DNA of 19,794 nucleotides from Actinomycetes bacterium (GCA_024227975.1 JAAETV010000419.1:1-19794); one strand, 5' to 3'; shown: positions 7,907 to 16,804, counted from the stretch's first letter. Numbers and translations are program-made. The notes: a model not told the origin generated them from the letters alone.

Positions 7907-8311
7907 CTACCAGACGTAGCAGAGAACCTCGCCGCCGACCTTGGCCTTGCGGGCCGCTCGGTCGGTTACGAGTCCGGTGCTGGTCGAGAGCACGGCGACG
8001 CCAAGGCCACCAAGTACTCGGGGAATCTGATCGCTCTTGGTGTAGACCCGCAAGCCGGGCTTCGATACCCGCTTGATACCACTGATGACGCGCTCCCGCT
8101 CGGGGGAGTACTTCATATTGATGGTCAGGGTCGAACCAGGACGGTTGCTGTTCTCAGTTGCCTGGAACTCACCGATATAGCCCTCACGATGGAGGACATC
8201 GGCCAGAGCAACCTTGAGCTTGGACGAGGGCATGGAGACTTCGTCGTGCATCGCCGTGTTGGCGTTGCGGATCCGAGTCAACATGTCGGCGATGGGATCA
8301 GTCATTGACAT
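7907..8311 (-). CDS. rpsH: 30S ribosomal protein S8
   Basis: S8 binds helix 21 of 16S rRNA; in several bacteria it also represses spc-operon translation at the rplE region. The 134-residue product has [31 protein letters not shown] and the C-terminal signature [34 protein letters not shown]. Two starts are possible, MSMTDP or MTDP (codon 3); I kept the longer. It sits 17 nt after rpsZ and 8 nt before rplF. Confidence 0.98.
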   Translation of the reverse strand: MSMTDPIADMLTRIRNANTAMHDEVSMPSSKLKVALADVLHREGYIGEFQATENSNRPGSTLTINMKYSPERERVISGIKRVSKPGLRVYTKSDQIPRVLGGLGVAVLSTSTGLVTDRAARKAKVGGEVLCYVW

Positions 8312-8328
8312 TGTTCATGCACCGCCTT

Positions 8329-8514
8329 TCACCAGCTGGCCTTGGTAACACCCGGGATCTCGCCGGCGTGAGCCATCTCCCGGAAGCAAACCCGACATAG
8401 GTCGAAGCGGCGATACACGGAACGGGGCCGGCCACAACGGCGGCACCGGGTGTAGGCCCTGACCTTGAACTTGGGTTTGCGCTGTTGCTTGTTGATGAGT
8501 GCTTTCTTGGCCAT
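8329..8514 (-). CDS. rpsZ: 30S ribosomal protein S14, type Z (zinc-binding)
   Basis: A 61-residue short S14. It keeps the zinc ribbon C24-x2-C27 and C40-x2-C43 (TRCRRCGRP ... [24 protein letters not shown]). This is the zinc-dependent form; a zinc-free, longer S14 is often encoded elsewhere in actinobacteria under Zur control. Start and rplE stop share a base (TAATG). Often annotated rpsN. Standard position between rplE and rpsH. Confidence 0.97.
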   Translation of the reverse strand: MAKKALINKQQRKPKFKVRAYTRCRRCGRPRSVYRRFDLCRVCFREMAHAGEIPGVTKASW

Positions 8515-9086
8515 TATTGGGCCTGCCCTTCACGCCGGAACGGGAAACCGAATGCATCGAGGAGGGCTCGGCCCTCTGCATCGCTGGTTGCGGATGTGAC
8601 GATCGTGATGTCCATACCCCGTGGTTGATCGACGGCGTCGTAGTCGATCTCGGGGAACACCAACTGCTCGGAGAGTCCGAAGGTGTAATTGCCCCGACCG
8701 TCGAACGACCGAGGGCTGAGACCCCGGAAATCACGGATTCGGGGGATAGCCAGGGTGACAAGGCGGTCGAAGAACTCCCACATCCTGTCTCCTCGGAGGG
8801 TCACCTTGCAGCCAATGGGATTGCCCTGGCGCAGCTTGAAGCTGGCCAGTGACTTCTTGGCCTTGGTGATAACCGGCTTCTGGCCGGCGATGAGAGCCAG
8901 ATCGGCAACAGCCGCGTCCAGCGCTTTGGATTGGACGACGGCTTCACCGACGCCCATGTTGATCACGATCTTCTCGAGCTGGGGAACTTGCATGACATTG
9001 CCAAGCTCCAGGCTCTCCTTCAGCTGATCGCGGATCGATTCCTGATAGATGGACTTGAACCGGGGCGAGGTTGTGGTGGCGGTCAC
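8514..9086 (-). CDS. rplE: 50S ribosomal protein L5
   Basis: L5 binds 5S rRNA and contacts P-site tRNA. The 190-residue product has [67 protein letters not shown], the L5 signature, and [23 protein letters not shown] near the end. The start is GTG at 9084-9086, overlapping the rplX stop by 4 nt (GTGA); no better ATG exists nearby. Followed by rpsZ with a 1-nt overlap. Confidence 0.98.
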   Translation of the reverse strand: MTATTTSPRFKSIYQESIRDQLKESLELGNVMQVPQLEKIVINMGVGEAVVQSKALDAAVADLALIAGQKPVITKAKKSLASFKLRQGNPIGCKVTLRGDRMWEFFDRLVTLAIPRIRDFRGLSPRSFDGRGNYTFGLSEQLVFPEIDYDAVDQPRGMDITIVTSATSDAEGRALLDAFGFPFRREGQAQ

Positions 9087-9403
9087 TCGGACACCTCCGG
9101 AATCTCGGCTCCCGTCCGCTTGCAGACCCGAATCTTGCGATCTCCATCGATCTTGTAGCCGACGCGAGTCGGCTTGCCGTCTTTGGGGCTGATGACAGCG
9201 ACATTGGAGACGTCCATCGGCATGTCCTTGTCGACGATGCCACCAGGATCTTCCTGTGATCGGGCCTTGGTGTGACGACGAGCCGTGTTGTGGCCCTCGA
9301 CGATCACCTTGCCCGTTGCCGGGAAAGCGACCAGTACCTGGCCTTCCTTACCCCGGTCCTTGCCGGACAAGATCCGTACTTGATCACCCTTGCGAATTCT
9401 CAT
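9083..9403 (-). CDS. rplX: 50S ribosomal protein L24
   Basis: L24 is an assembly initiator at the exit tunnel. The 106-residue product begins [24 protein letters not shown], a KOW motif, and continues with the conserved [46 protein letters not shown] is the usual C-terminus. The start is 2 nt after rplN and the end overlaps rplE by 4 nt. Confidence 0.98.
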   Translation of the reverse strand: MRIRKGDQVRILSGKDRGKEGQVLVAFPATGKVIVEGHNTARRHTKARSQEDPGGIVDKDMPMDVSNVAVISPKDGKPTRVGYKIDGDRKIRVCKRTGAEIPEVSE

Positions 9404-9405
9404 GG

Positions 9406-9774
9406 CTAGATCACCTCCGGGGCGAGAGAGACGATGCGCATGAAGCGCTTGTCGCGAAGCTCGCGGCCAACGGGGCCGAAGATGCGGGTCCCTCGCGGCT
9501 GCTGCTGCTCATTGATCAGGACGGCGGCGTTCTCGTCGAAGCGGATGTAGGAACCGTCAGGACGACGGCGCTCCTTCTTGGTCCGCACGACGACGCAGCG
9601 GACGACCTCGCCCTTCTTGACCTGAGCGCCAGGGATAGCATCCTTGACGGTTGCGACGAAGATGTCGCCGATACCGGCATAGCGTCGGCGGGAACCGCCG
9701 AGCACCTTGATGCACAAGACCTCGCGAGCACCTGAGTTGTCGGCGATGCGGAGTCGTGATTCCTGCTGGATCAT
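9406..9774 (-). CDS. rplN: 50S ribosomal protein L14
   Basis: L14 forms intersubunit bridges. The start is the ATG at 9772-9774 ([37 protein letters not shown]), the highly conserved L14 N-terminus, giving 122 residues. An in-frame extension to 9807 lies inside rpsQ and is rejected. The C-terminus [27 protein letters not shown] is typical. It overlaps the rpsQ stop by 4 nt (ATGA). Confidence 0.98.
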   Translation of the reverse strand: MIQQESRLRIADNSGAREVLCIKVLGGSRRRYAGIGDIFVATVKDAIPGAQVKKGEVVRCVVVRTKKERRRPDGSYIRFDENAAVLINEQQQPRGTRIFGPVGRELRDKRFMRIVSLAPEVI

Positions 9775-10043
9775 CGAGCACGCTCCAGGACTTCGAGGAG
9801 GCGCCACCGCTTCTTGGCCGACAACGGGCGGGTCTCGACAATACGAACCCGGTCACCCTCGTTCAGGGTGTTCTCCTCATCGTGGGTGTAGTACTTGGTG
9901 CGCCGCTGAACGGTCTTGTTGTACTGGGGGTGACGAGAACGATCGGTCACCTCGATGACAGCCGTCTTGTCCATCTTGGCCGAGACGACCATCCCGTCAC
10001 GAGTCTTGCGCCGAATAGACCGGGGCGCTTGTTCATTGGCCAT
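9771..10043 (-). CDS. rpsQ: 30S ribosomal protein S17
   Basis: S17, an OB-fold early-assembly protein of the small subunit. The 90-residue product reads [47 protein letters not shown], then [29 protein letters not shown], both family hallmarks. It shares one base with the rpmC stop (TGATG) and overlaps rplN by 4 nt. Normal length and order. Confidence 0.98.
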   Translation of the reverse strand: MANEQAPRSIRRKTRDGMVVSAKMDKTAVIEVTDRSRHPQYNKTVQRRTKYYTHDEENTLNEGDRVRIVETRPLSAKKRWRLLEVLERAR

Positions 10044-10291
10044 CAGGCTTCTCCTTCACCACTGCTGGCCTGGCCTTCGCCAACCTCCAGCTGTTCGGCC
10101 GCTGCGATCTCCCGAGCTCGGATCTCGGTGTTGAGGCGGGCAATGTCTTTCTTGACCTGCTTGATCCGAGCCGTATTCTCCAATTGGCCGGTAGCCAGCT
10201 GGAAGCGCAGATTGAACAGCTCTCGCTTGGCATCAGCCAAGCCGTTTACGAGCGAGGCGTGTGAGGACTCGAGCAATATGTTGTCAGCCAT
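10043..10291 (-). CDS. rpmC: 50S ribosomal protein L29
   Basis: L29 lies at the tunnel exit near the SRP and trigger-factor site. The 82-residue product has the two-helix core ([50 protein letters not shown]) with the LFNLRFQ-x-ATGQLEN signature. A short Glu/Gly/Ala-rich tail follows ([20 protein letters not shown]). It starts 8 nt before the rplP stop. Ordinary apart from the slightly long tail. Confidence 0.97.
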   Translation of the reverse strand: MADNILLESSHASLVNGLADAKRELFNLRFQLATGQLENTARIKQVKKDIARLNTEIRAREIAAAEQLEVGEGQASSGEGEA

Positions 10292-10706
10292 CGAAACCGT
10301 CCACTCGTGTGATGATGCGGGCCTTGACCGGCAGCTTCTGGATAGCCCGGTTCAGAGCCTCGCGAGCGACCGTGTCATCGGGATATGAGAGCTCGAAAGC
10401 CACTCGACCGGGACGAACCACGGCCACCCAATGCTCAGGGTTGCCCTTGCCGGAACCCATTCGGGTCTCGGCCGGCTTGGCCGTCACCGGCTTGTCAGGG
10501 AAGACATTGATCCAGACCTTGCCGCCGCGGCGGACATGGCGGGTCATGGCGATACGGGCGGCCTCGATCTGGCGGGCTGTCAACCAGCCCGGTTCCAGAA
10601 CCTGGATGCCGTAGTCGCCGTAGGCGACGGTGGTCGCTCCCTTGGCATTGCCCTTGCGGCGACCTCGGTGTGTCTTTCGGTGCTTCACCTTGCGCGGCAT
10701 GAGCAC
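10284..10706 (-). CDS. rplP: 50S ribosomal protein L16
   Basis: L16 helps organise the A-site tRNA binding region. I chose the GTG at 10704-10706 because it gives [19 protein letters not shown], matching the ML-x-P-K/R start of the family, and lies 2 nt after rpsC like other gaps here; the ATG at 10698-10700 is the alternative. The product is 140 residues, with [41 protein letters not shown] as the diagnostic middle. It overlaps rpmC by 8 nt. Confidence 0.96.
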   Translation of the reverse strand: MLMPRKVKHRKTHRGRRKGNAKGATTVAYGDYGIQVLEPGWLTARQIEAARIAMTRHVRRGGKVWINVFPDKPVTAKPAETRMGSGKGNPEHWVAVVRPGRVAFELSYPDDTVAREALNRAIQKLPVKARIITRVDGFDG

Positions 10707-10708
10707 GA

Positions 10709-11620
10709 TCAATCACCATCCCCAGGGCGGAAGTGAGGGGTCTCGCTACCCGACTTGTCCTTGAGGCTGGCCTCGATGGCCTCTTCCTCAGCCAGGAGGC
10801 GCTCGAACTCAGGGTCGGCTTCTTTGACCAGGGGGGCTGGCTCTTCGGCTGCCTCGGGGGCCTCCGCTTCAGGCGCGGGCCGAGGCCGACGAGAGGAGGA
10901 GACAACAGTCCGGGGCGTATCGGCGGCGCCGGCAGTTTCACCGACAGCCATCGCCGCCTCGCGGCTGGCCTTGTCGGTGCTGGCCTTGTAGGGCAGGATG
11001 TCGCCCTTGTAGAGCCATACCTTGACACCAATGCGGCCATAGGTCGTGTGGGCCTCGCGCAGGCCGTAGTCGATGTCGGCTCGCAGGGTGTGGAGAGGAA
11101 CCCGGCCCTCGCGGTACCACTCGGTGCGGCCCATTTCGGCTCCACCGAGACGACCCGACGATTGGATCCTGATCCCCTTGGCTCCCGCCTTCATGGCGTT
11201 CTGCATGGCCCGTTTCATGGCCCGCCGGAAGGCCATGCGGCCGGCCAGCTGATCGGCGACACCCTGAGCGATCAGGGCGGCGTCGAGCTCGGGTTGCTTG
11301 ATCTCGACGATGTTCAGCTTGACCTTGGGGTTGCCGGTCAGCTTGGTCAGACCCTGGCGGAGGCGGTCGGCCTCAGAACCCTTGCGTCCGATGACAATGC
11401 CAGGGCGAGCCGTGTGCACGTCGATCTGGAGCTTGTCACGGGTCCGCTCGACCTCAACCCGGCTGATGGCCGCATTTGGCAGCTCGTTCAGCAGGTAGTG
11501 ACGGATGTTGTGATCCTCGAGCAGGTAGTCGCGGTACTCCTGGCGATCTGCAATCCAGCGTGACTTCCAGTCGGTCGTGACACCGAGGCGGAAGCCGTAG
11601 GGGTGAACCTTCTGGCCCAT
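10709..11620 (-). CDS. rpsC: 30S ribosomal protein S3 with a long acidic C-terminal tail
   Basis: S3 forms part of the mRNA entry site. Residues 1-215 are ordinary: [22 protein letters not shown], a KH domain with GRKG at 78-81, and the C-terminal S3 domain ([36 protein letters not shown]) ending around [10 protein letters not shown]. Residues about 216-303 are an Ala/Pro/Glu-rich, mostly acidic extension ([16 protein letters not shown], then [12 protein letters not shown]). The total of 303 is long compared with 210-280 in most bacteria; many actinobacteria have shorter tails. Overlaps the rplV stop by one base. Confidence 0.97.
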   Translation of the reverse strand: MGQKVHPYGFRLGVTTDWKSRWIADRQEYRDYLLEDHNIRHYLLNELPNAAISRVEVERTRDKLQIDVHTARPGIVIGRKGSEADRLRQGLTKLTGNPKVKLNIVEIKQPELDAALIAQGVADQLAGRMAFRRAMKRAMQNAMKAGAKGIRIQSSGRLGGAEMGRTEWYREGRVPLHTLRADIDYGLREAHTTYGRIGVKVWLYKGDILPYKASTDKASREAAMAVGETAGAADTPRTVVSSSRRPRPAPEAEAPEAAEEPAPLVKEADPEFERLLAEEEAIEASLKDKSGSETPHFRPGDGD

Positions 11621-12288
11621 CAGGCATCACCCCCATCGTCGTCGCTACGCTCCTCGTCGCTCGAGGCTGCGTCATCGGTGACCTCGTCCACGGTGTCTTC
11701 AACGACTTCTGCTGTCACAGTGTCCTCCGCAACCTCGGTGGCCGCGAGGTCTGTGTCCTCGGCGTCCGTGGTTTGCTCGGTGTCTTCGGGGTCTTCGTTG
11801 CGGCTCTTGGCTACTCGGCGGGCTCGGGCGGCGCTGGCGTCGGCGTTGCGGCCACTGCTCTCGCCTCGGAGCTCAGCCTGGTGGCGCCGGGCGTCGAGCT
11901 CTTCCTCGTCATAGCGGCTGACCACGATCGTTATGTGGCAGGTCTGCTTGTGGATCCGACCGGCGCGTCCACGAGCCCGGGGGCGGAAACGCTTGAGCGT
12001 CGGGCCCTCATCGGCGTAGCAGGCGGAGATGTAGAGCTCCTCGGTCGGGATCTCGTCATTGTTCAGCGCATTGGCCACCGCTGAGCGGAGGCACTTGCCG
12101 ATGACCTGGGCCGCCAGGCGTTCGCTGAAGGCCAGGATCTGGTCGGCTTCGACAACATGCTTGCCCCGGATGAGGTTGAGTATCACTCGAACCTTGGAGG
12201 CTGACATCCGTACATAGCGGACCTGGGCCCGTGTCCCCGGACGCTCGTTGGTCTTGACCTTGGTTCCGAAGCTACTTGCGGCCGCCAT
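11620..12288 (-). CDS. rplV: 50S ribosomal protein L22 with a ~95-residue acidic tail
   Basis: L22 lines the nascent-peptide tunnel and is a site of macrolide-resistance changes. Residues 1-126 form a normal L22: [26 protein letters not shown], then [40 protein letters not shown] with the tunnel beta-hairpin. Residues 127-222 are an extension, first charged and basic ([23 protein letters not shown]) then strongly acidic from about 157 (repeated [24 protein letters not shown]). Typical L22 has 110-130 residues. The tail is in frame and continues up to the rpsC start (1-nt overlap), so it is not an obvious frameshift. Confidence 0.97.
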   Translation of the reverse strand: MAAASSFGTKVKTNERPGTRAQVRYVRMSASKVRVILNLIRGKHVVEADQILAFSERLAAQVIGKCLRSAVANALNNDEIPTEELYISACYADEGPTLKRFRPRARGRAGRIHKQTCHITIVVSRYDEEELDARRHQAELRGESSGRNADASAARARRVAKSRNEDPEDTEQTTDAEDTDLAATEVAEDTVTAEVVEDTVDEVTDDAASSDEERSDDDGGDA

Positions 12289-12566
12289 CAGCGCCGCCCT
12301 GATCGTTCTTGGCCGGCGTGGAACTTGAAAGTCCTCGTCGGGGAGAATTCGCCGAGCTTGTGACCGACCATCGATTCGGTGATGTACACCGGCACGTGCT
12401 TGCGGCCGTCGTGGACGGCAATGGTGTGGCCGACCATGTCAGGAATGATCGTCGAGCGACGAGACCAGGTCTTGACGACTCGCTTCTCGTTCCTCTCGTT
12501 GAGCTCGTCGACCTTCTTCAACAGGTGGTCGTCGACAAATGGGCCTTTTTTGAGACTTCGCGGCAT
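12288..12566 (-). CDS. rpsS: 30S ribosomal protein S19
   Basis: S19 pairs with S13 at the head of the small subunit. The 92-residue product has [80 protein letters not shown], essentially the consensus sequence for the family. Its start is 2 nt after rplB and its stop shares a base with rplV. Nothing unusual. Confidence 0.99.
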   Translation of the reverse strand: MPRSLKKGPFVDDHLLKKVDELNERNEKRVVKTWSRRSTIIPDMVGHTIAVHDGRKHVPVYITESMVGHKLGEFSPTRTFKFHAGQERSGRR

Positions 12567-12568
12567 GA

Positions 12569-13405
12569 CTACCTCCGACCGCCACGCTTCCGCCGACGGC
12601 GGATGATGAGATCATCTGACTTCTTGCCCCGCTTGCGAGTACGGCCTTCGACCTTGCCCCAGGGCGAAACGGGATGACGCCCTCCGGAGGTCTTACCTTC
12701 ACCACCACCATGAGGGTGGTCGACGGGGTTCATGGCGACGCCACGAGTCTGGGGGCGCTTGCCCTTCCAGCGACTGCGGCCAGCCTTGCCGACCTTGATC
12801 AGCTCCGCTTCAGAGTTGCCGACCTCGCCAACCGTTGCTCGACAGTCGATCGATACTCGGCGCATCTCGGTGCTGGGAAGACGCAGCGTTGCCGTTGTGC
12901 CTTCCTTGGCCACCAACTGGACGCTCGTCCCGGCAGACCGAGCCAGCTTGGCTCCTGCTTCAGGCTGGAGCTCGACAGCGTGGACGACAGTACCGACCGG
13001 GATGTAGCGCAGGGGAAGTGCATTCCCGGGGCGGATATCGGCGGAAGGTCCAGACTGGATCTTGTCGCCAACGCTCAAATCACGAGGGGCCAGGATGTAG
13101 CGCTTCTCCCCATCGTGGTAGTGGAGCAGGGCGATGCGACAATTCCGGTTGGGGTCGTACTCGACGGAGGCGACCGTTGCCAAGACATCGTCCTTGTTAC
13201 GACGGAAGTCGACGACGCGATAGCGGCGTTTGTGGCCACCACCCCGGTGCCGCGAGGTCTTGCGTCCGTGGTTGTTGCGGCCGCCGGTCGAAGACTGCTT
13301 GGCCAGCAGTGACTTCTCCGGGCGCTCTGTTGTCAGCTCTGAGAAGTCAGACGTGGTCTGGAACCGTCGACCCGGGCTGGTTGGCTTGCGTTTGCGAATG
13401 GCCAT
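12569..13405 (-). CDS. rplB: 50S ribosomal protein L2
   Basis: L2 is required for peptidyl transferase activity and subunit association. The 278-residue product has the RNA-binding domain ([66 protein letters not shown]) and the C-terminal signature [30 protein letters not shown] with the key histidine. The basic tail reads [23 protein letters not shown]. Eleven bases separate it from rplW. Normal. Confidence 0.99.
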   Translation of the reverse strand: MAIRKRKPTSPGRRFQTTSDFSELTTERPEKSLLAKQSSTGGRNNHGRKTSRHRGGGHKRRYRVVDFRRNKDDVLATVASVEYDPNRNCRIALLHYHDGEKRYILAPRDLSVGDKIQSGPSADIRPGNALPLRYIPVGTVVHAVELQPEAGAKLARSAGTSVQLVAKEGTTATLRLPSTEMRRVSIDCRATVGEVGNSEAELIKVGKAGRSRWKGKRPQTRGVAMNPVDHPHGGGEGKTSGGRHPVSPWGKVEGRTRKRGKKSDDLIIRRRRKRGGRR

Positions 13406-13416
13406 GATCCAGGTCC

Positions 13417-13710
13417 TCAGCTGGTGTAGAGCTCGATTTCACCCTCGGCCAGGGTGACAATCGCTCGTTTGGTCGTCGGTCGGGTACTAACGGTGTTGTT
13501 TCGCCGATTGCGAACACGCTTGCCCTTGCGGTTCAAGGTGTTGACTTTGGCTACCTTGACCCCGTCGAAGATGGTCTCTACGGCATCGCTGATCTCGGGC
13601 TTGGAGGCGCTAGCGGCAACGATGAAGGTATAGGCGTTGTTGGCCTCGCTCTGAACGAACGACTTCTCCGAAACCACCGGCCGGATGATTACGTCGTGTG
13701 GGTCTTTCAC
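13417..13710 (-). CDS. rplW: 50S ribosomal protein L23
   Basis: L23 is the tunnel-exit docking site for trigger factor and SRP. The 97-residue product reads [92 protein letters not shown], a complete L23. The start is a GTG at 13708-13710 that overlaps the rplD stop by 4 nt (GTGA). Normal. Confidence 0.98.
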   Translation of the reverse strand: MKDPHDVIIRPVVSEKSFVQSEANNAYTFIVAASASKPEISDAVETIFDGVKVAKVNTLNRKGKRVRNRRNNTVSTRPTTKRAIVTLAEGEIELYTS

Positions 13711-14390
13711 GACTCCTCACTTTCACTGGTATCACTGCCACTGGTATCGCTGCTGCTGGCATCGGGCGCCATCCCGGGGAGGCTCGTCGTGGTGAAGACG
13801 ATGTAGTCGTTCACCAACACGTCGTAGGCGTTGAGCTGATCACCAACCAACACCGAGACCAGCGGGAGGTTACGAAAGCTCTTCTTGGCGTTGTCGTCGC
13901 TGCGGTCGACAACGACGAGGGTCTTGCCTTCGATCCCGAGAGCATCGAGAGCGGCTTTGGCCGTCTTGGTACTTGGCTGGTCGAATCCCCACTGGTCGAC
14001 GACGACGATCTTGTCGTCGCGGTAGCGATCAGTGAGAGCCGAACGCAAGGCCAACCTGATCATCTTCTTGTTGGTGCGCTGGGCGTAGTTGCGGGGCTTG
14101 GGGCCATGGGCGATACCGCCACCAACCCAGATCGGCGACCGGATCGATCCGGCCCGGGCTCGACCGGTGCCCTTCTGCTTCCACGGCTTGGCTCCACCAC
14201 CGCGGACCTCGGCCCGGGTCTTGGTGCTGTGGGTACCGGCTCGGCGAGCAGCCAATTGGGCCGTCACTACCTGATGGAGGACTGCCATGTTGGGTTCGGT
14301 ACCGAACGTGGCCTCGTCAAGATCGACCGTGCCCGCACTCGCACCCGATGAGGACTTGACGTCAACGGAGGTCGGGGTTGCGCTAGGCAT
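13707..14390 (-). CDS. rplD: 50S ribosomal protein L4 with a Ser/Asp-rich tail
   Basis: L4 lines the tunnel; in enterobacteria it also represses the S10 operon. I took the ATG at 14388-14390 ([11 protein letters not shown]), which overlaps the rplC stop by 8 nt; the longer frame up to 14489 is antisense-like shadow inside rplC. The 227-residue product has the tunnel loop [44 protein letters not shown] and the C-terminal domain. The last 15-20 residues ([16 protein letters not shown]) form a Ser/Asp/Glu tail absent from typical L4; its DNA has a short duplicated CACTGGTATC motif. Confidence 0.97.
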   Translation of the reverse strand: MPSATPTSVDVKSSSGASAGTVDLDEATFGTEPNMAVLHQVVTAQLAARRAGTHSTKTRAEVRGGGAKPWKQKGTGRARAGSIRSPIWVGGGIAHGPKPRNYAQRTNKKMIRLALRSALTDRYRDDKIVVVDQWGFDQPSTKTAKAALDALGIEGKTLVVVDRSDDNAKKSFRNLPLVSVLVGDQLNAYDVLVNDYIVFTTTSLPGMAPDASSSDTSGSDTSESEES

Positions 14391-15036
14391 CGGAGTTGCT
14401 CGCCTTCTTGATCGCATTGCGGATGATGACCGTCCCGCCCTTGGGCCCCGGGACCGAGCCCTTGACCAGGACGACATTGCGCTCGGCATCGGAGCGGACG
14501 ACGGTGAGGCTCTGGGTCGTGACCCGATCCGAACCCATACGGCCCGCCATCTTCACCCCTTTGAAGACCCGGGACGGAGTGGCGCACTGGCCAATCGAGC
14601 CGGGCATACGGTGGACGAGGTGGGCGCCGTGAGTGGCTCGCTGGCCGCTGAAGTTGTGACGCTTCATGACGCCGGCGAAGCCCTTGCCTTTGCTGGTGCC
14701 GATGGCATCGACGGCCTCACCGGCCTCGAAGACGTCGGCCCCTAGTTCCTGGCCTGGTTCATAGTCCGAGACATCGTCGAGGCGGAGCTCGACGAGCTCG
14801 CGGCCGGGGGCAACTCCTGCCTTGGCGAAGTGACCCGCTTCGGGCTTCGTGAGCTTGTTGGCATCCTTCTCGCCAATGGTCACCTGGATGGCCGAATAGC
14901 CGTCGGTGGCTGGCGTCTTGATCTGCACGACGCGGCAAGGCGTGACCTTCACCACCGTGACAGGGATGACGCGGTTCTCGTCATCCCACACCTGGGTCAT
15001 GCCGACCTTCTCGCCGACGATCGCCTTTTGAGCCAT
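14383..15036 (-). CDS. rplC: 50S ribosomal protein L3
   Basis: L3 is an assembly initiator close to the peptidyl transferase centre. The 217-residue product starts [41 protein letters not shown]. The signature [50 protein letters not shown] is complete, including the glutamine usually N5-methylated in that loop region. The start is the ATG at 15034-15036. Upstream is a 316-bp non-coding stretch, then the GH16-like gene instead of the expected rpsJ, so this long operon needs its own promoter or long readthrough. Confidence 0.98.
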   Translation of the reverse strand: MAQKAIVGEKVGMTQVWDDENRVIPVTVVKVTPCRVVQIKTPATDGYSAIQVTIGEKDANKLTKPEAGHFAKAGVAPGRELVELRLDDVSDYEPGQELGADVFEAGEAVDAIGTSKGKGFAGVMKRHNFSGQRATHGAHLVHRMPGSIGQCATPSRVFKGVKMAGRMGSDRVTTQSLTVVRSDAERNVVLVKGSVPGPKGGTVIIRNAIKKASNSDA

Positions 15037-15048
15037 ACGAATGTCACT

Positions 15049-15104
15049 TTCCCGTCAGAGGGAACTCCACTCATTGCCGGGTGGGAGCGCCGTTCACGTG
15101 AACG
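15049..15104 (-). promoter_or_regulatory. Palindrome and SD-covering stem in rplC leader
   Basis: CGTTCACGTGAACG (15091-15104) is a perfect 14-bp palindrome centred on CACGTG; flanking GGAG/CTCC can lengthen it with a 3-nt bulge. It could be a dimeric-protein operator or an RNA hairpin. Closer to the gene, TTCCC (15060-15064 on the minus strand) can pair with GGGAA (15049-15053) across a 6-nt loop, covering the most purine-rich sequence before the rplC ATG. Both structures are visible directly; a role in repression of rplC is inference. Confidence 0.4.
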
Positions 15105-15142
15105 CTCCGCAACCAGGTTTGGATCCTGCGAGCGGAGCAACT

Positions 15143-15174
15143 GTTATAGGGCCGGGCGGTTCCTCGACTGGCAA
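15143..15174 (-). promoter_or_regulatory. Weak promoter candidate for rplC operon
   Basis: On the minus strand TTGCCA (15169-15174) and TATAAC (15143-15148) resemble -35 and -10 boxes. The spacing is 20 nt rather than 16-18, which lowers confidence. The predicted start would lie about 100 nt upstream of rplC, so the transcript would include the CACGTG palindrome and the stem over the ribosome-binding site. Confidence 0.25.
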
Positions 15175-15352
15175 GAAGAGGCCTACGCGGACGTCTCGAG
15201 CGTCCGTTTCCCCGCCATGGTCTATACCGGCGGTTCGAGCAACTGGGCACGCTCGACGAGCGGACCGGTTCCTGCGGACCGAACTAGCCTACCGGCCCCC
15301 CTCAGGGGTTCCACCGAGGCCGATTGGGCGCTGTTTCAAGGGTCTGCGCTGA

Positions 15353-16804
15353 CTAGTCGCAGCCCCGCCAACGGTGGACCCTGACGAAGTCAATCTCGAG
15401 CACGGCTGCCTCGCCCAGGGTGCTGGCGGTCGTGTCGAAGCTGATACCGAGGGCACTGGCCCCATCGGGGATGGGGTGCTCGTTGGGGTCGAGGGAGCGA
15501 ATGACGACATCATTACGCAGCAAGGTCGAACTCTCCGGCGTCCACTCCAGCACCAGGGTCTCCCACTCCGAAGCATCGCCGGAGTGTTCGATCACGGTGG
15601 TCGCGCCATCGCTGAGGGTCGGATGGAAGATCGAGCTGAAAGGACGCACGTCGTCGGTGCCGTCGTCATCGGCGTCGGCACTGGTCGATCGGTAGAGCTC
15701 GTAGCCACCGTCGGTTGGGAGGTCTCCATCGCTGGGCCAGATGCCGATCGAGGCGACGACTTCGGTCGCCGAGGAGGCATCAGTCCTGACCCTGATCTCA
15801 TAGCGACCATATGGCTCATCGTTGCGCAGCCGAAGGGCCCCGCCCCAGGGCTGGCCGCCGACCATGGAGGCCCGGATGCTGAGCACCCCTTCCCCAACCA
15901 CGAGTGTCGAGGGTCGCCTGATACCGACCCCGTCATCCCCGTCCGCGGTGAGGGACTCCCAGCGGTCGGACTCGAGGGTGCCACCGTCGAAGTGCTCGTC
16001 GATGGCCAGGGTCCACGGACGGCAGGCCGCAATCACTGGCCCATCGTTGGTCTGGGGCTCCGTGGTTGACGGGGCCGAGGTCGATGGCGGCTCAGATGTG
16101 GTCGAGGTGGTGGTGGCCAACGTCGTCGATGGGCTGGCCGTGGTGGTCGGGGCAGCCGTGGTCGTTGGACGGCGGGTGGTTGCGGTCGTTGGCTGGCGGG
16201 TGGTTGGGGTCGTTGGCTGGCGGGTGGTTGGGGTCGTTGGCTGGCGGGTGGTTGGGGTCGTTGGAGCGACCGTGGTCGAAAGAGCCGTCGTCGACGAGGT
16301 CGAGTCGGCAACTGCCCGTGTGACCTGGGTGGTCAGGGTCGGGGCCACGCTCTCGATCCGGTTCAGGCCATCGACGAGGCCGTCGGAGGGCACGAAGACA
16401 CCCAGTTGGTCACCATCGGGAGGGGTAGCAGACGAAGCCGGCGACGCCAGGTACTCGGTGGATAGGGACAATACCTTCGCTCGGTCACCGGTGCCCCCGA
16501 TCACACCGACGGCCAGAGCGGTGAAGACCACAGCCGCAGCCGGACGAGCCATACGTCGGATCGACCGGGGAACCCGCGCCGTTGACATCTTGGCTTCACG
16601 GGCCCGCTCGATCAGGCTCGGCAACTCCCGAAGGTCGTATTCGGCCGTCGGCCCATTCCAGAGCAGATCGTCGAAGGAATCACCAGAAGCATCAGGCCCA
16701 AAGAAAACCTCAGCAGCCGAGGGGCTATCGTCCGCGCTTTTGGCCCATCCTTCTTGGCCCGATTCATGATCTTGCGAAAGCTGCCAAACCCGTTTCCGCC
16801 ACAC
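15353..16804 (-). CDS. Membrane-anchored GH16-like (ConA-fold) protein, probably non-catalytic
   Basis: Not a ribosomal gene. From the GTG at 16804 (residue 1) the 483-residue product has: a cytoplasmic segment of about 85 residues, acidic then basic (RVPRSIRRMAR); one transmembrane helix at about 88-105 (PAAAVVFTALAVGVIGG), positive side inside; a Thr/Pro/Ser-rich linker to about 260 with four PTTPTTRQ-type repeats; and a GH16-like domain from about 262 to the end, with DEHFDGGTLESDRW, YGRYEIRVR (332-340), WPSDG (356-360), LVLEWTPESS and IDFVRVHRW. Where GH16 enzymes have ExDxxE, this protein reads E369-L-Y-R-S-T, losing the Asp and the acid/base Glu, so hydrolysis is unlikely. C261 and C482 could form a disulphide closing the domain. 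An upstream GTG at 16879 would add 25 residues but has poor ribosome-binding context; AAGGGG sits 10 nt before 16804. Confidence 0.8.
   Translation of the reverse strand: MWRKRVWQLSQDHESGQEGWAKSADDSPSAAEVFFGPDASGDSFDDLLWNGPTAEYDLRELPSLIERAREAKMSTARVPRSIRRMARPAAAVVFTALAVGVIGGTGDRAKVLSLSTEYLASPASSATPPDGDQLGVFVPSDGLVDGLNRIESVAPTLTTQVTRAVADSTSSTTALSTTVAPTTPTTRQPTTPTTRQPTTPTTRQPTTATTRRPTTTAAPTTTASPSTTLATTTSTTSEPPSTSAPSTTEPQTNDGPVIAACRPWTLAIDEHFDGGTLESDRWESLTADGDDGVGIRRPSTLVVGEGVLSIRASMVGGQPWGGALRLRNDEPYGRYEIRVRTDASSATEVVASIGIWPSDGDLPTDGGYELYRSTSADADDDGTDDVRPFSSIFHPTLSDGATTVIEHSGDASEWETLVLEWTPESSTLLRNDVVIRSLDPNEHPIPDGASALGISFDTTASTLGEAAVLEIDFVRVHRWRGCD
16171..16266 (-). repeat. Four tandem 24-bp repeats in the Thr/Pro linker
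   Basis: Four contiguous 24-bp units, at 16171, 16195, 16219 and 16243. Units 2 and 3 are identical; units 1 and 4 differ by one or two bases. Each codes for eight residues of the type TRQPTTPT in the extracytoplasmic linker. Near-identity at the DNA level indicates recent slippage or unequal exchange, so linker length probably varies between strains. It is in-frame coding repeat, not a CRISPR array. Confidence 0.95.

Larger units (their letters stand above)
15037..15352 (-). other. 316-bp non-coding leader upstream of rplC
   Basis: No plausible gene is seen on either strand. On the transcribed strand the features, 5' to 3', are: a weak CCCC-TGA-GGGG stem (15298-15308); an inverted repeat CGGACG-(7 nt)-CGTCCG (15188-15206) followed by sequence resembling the second hairpin of the recurrent element (CGAGACGTCC); a weak promoter candidate (15143-15174); a perfect 14-bp palindrome (15091-15104); and a small stem over the likely ribosome-binding site (15049-15064). 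The length and density of structure suggest a true regulatory leader for the L3 operon. Confidence 0.6.

Noticed and set aside
10733..11563. Plus-strand open frame opposite rpsC
   Set aside because: Antisense shadow of a clear S3 gene.
14391..14489. Longer L4 start upstream of 14390
   Set aside because: The extra residues are Arg/Ser-rich translation of rplC in another frame; the ATG at 14390 overlapping the rplC stop fits.
16171..16266. CRISPR-like array
   Set aside because: The units are contiguous without spacers, in frame with a Thr/Pro linker, and no cas genes are near.
15822..16769. Plus-strand open frame of 315 codons opposite the GH16-like gene
   Set aside because: Its valine/glycine/tryptophan repeats are the antisense of the Thr/Pro repeat; the minus strand has a coherent domain layout.
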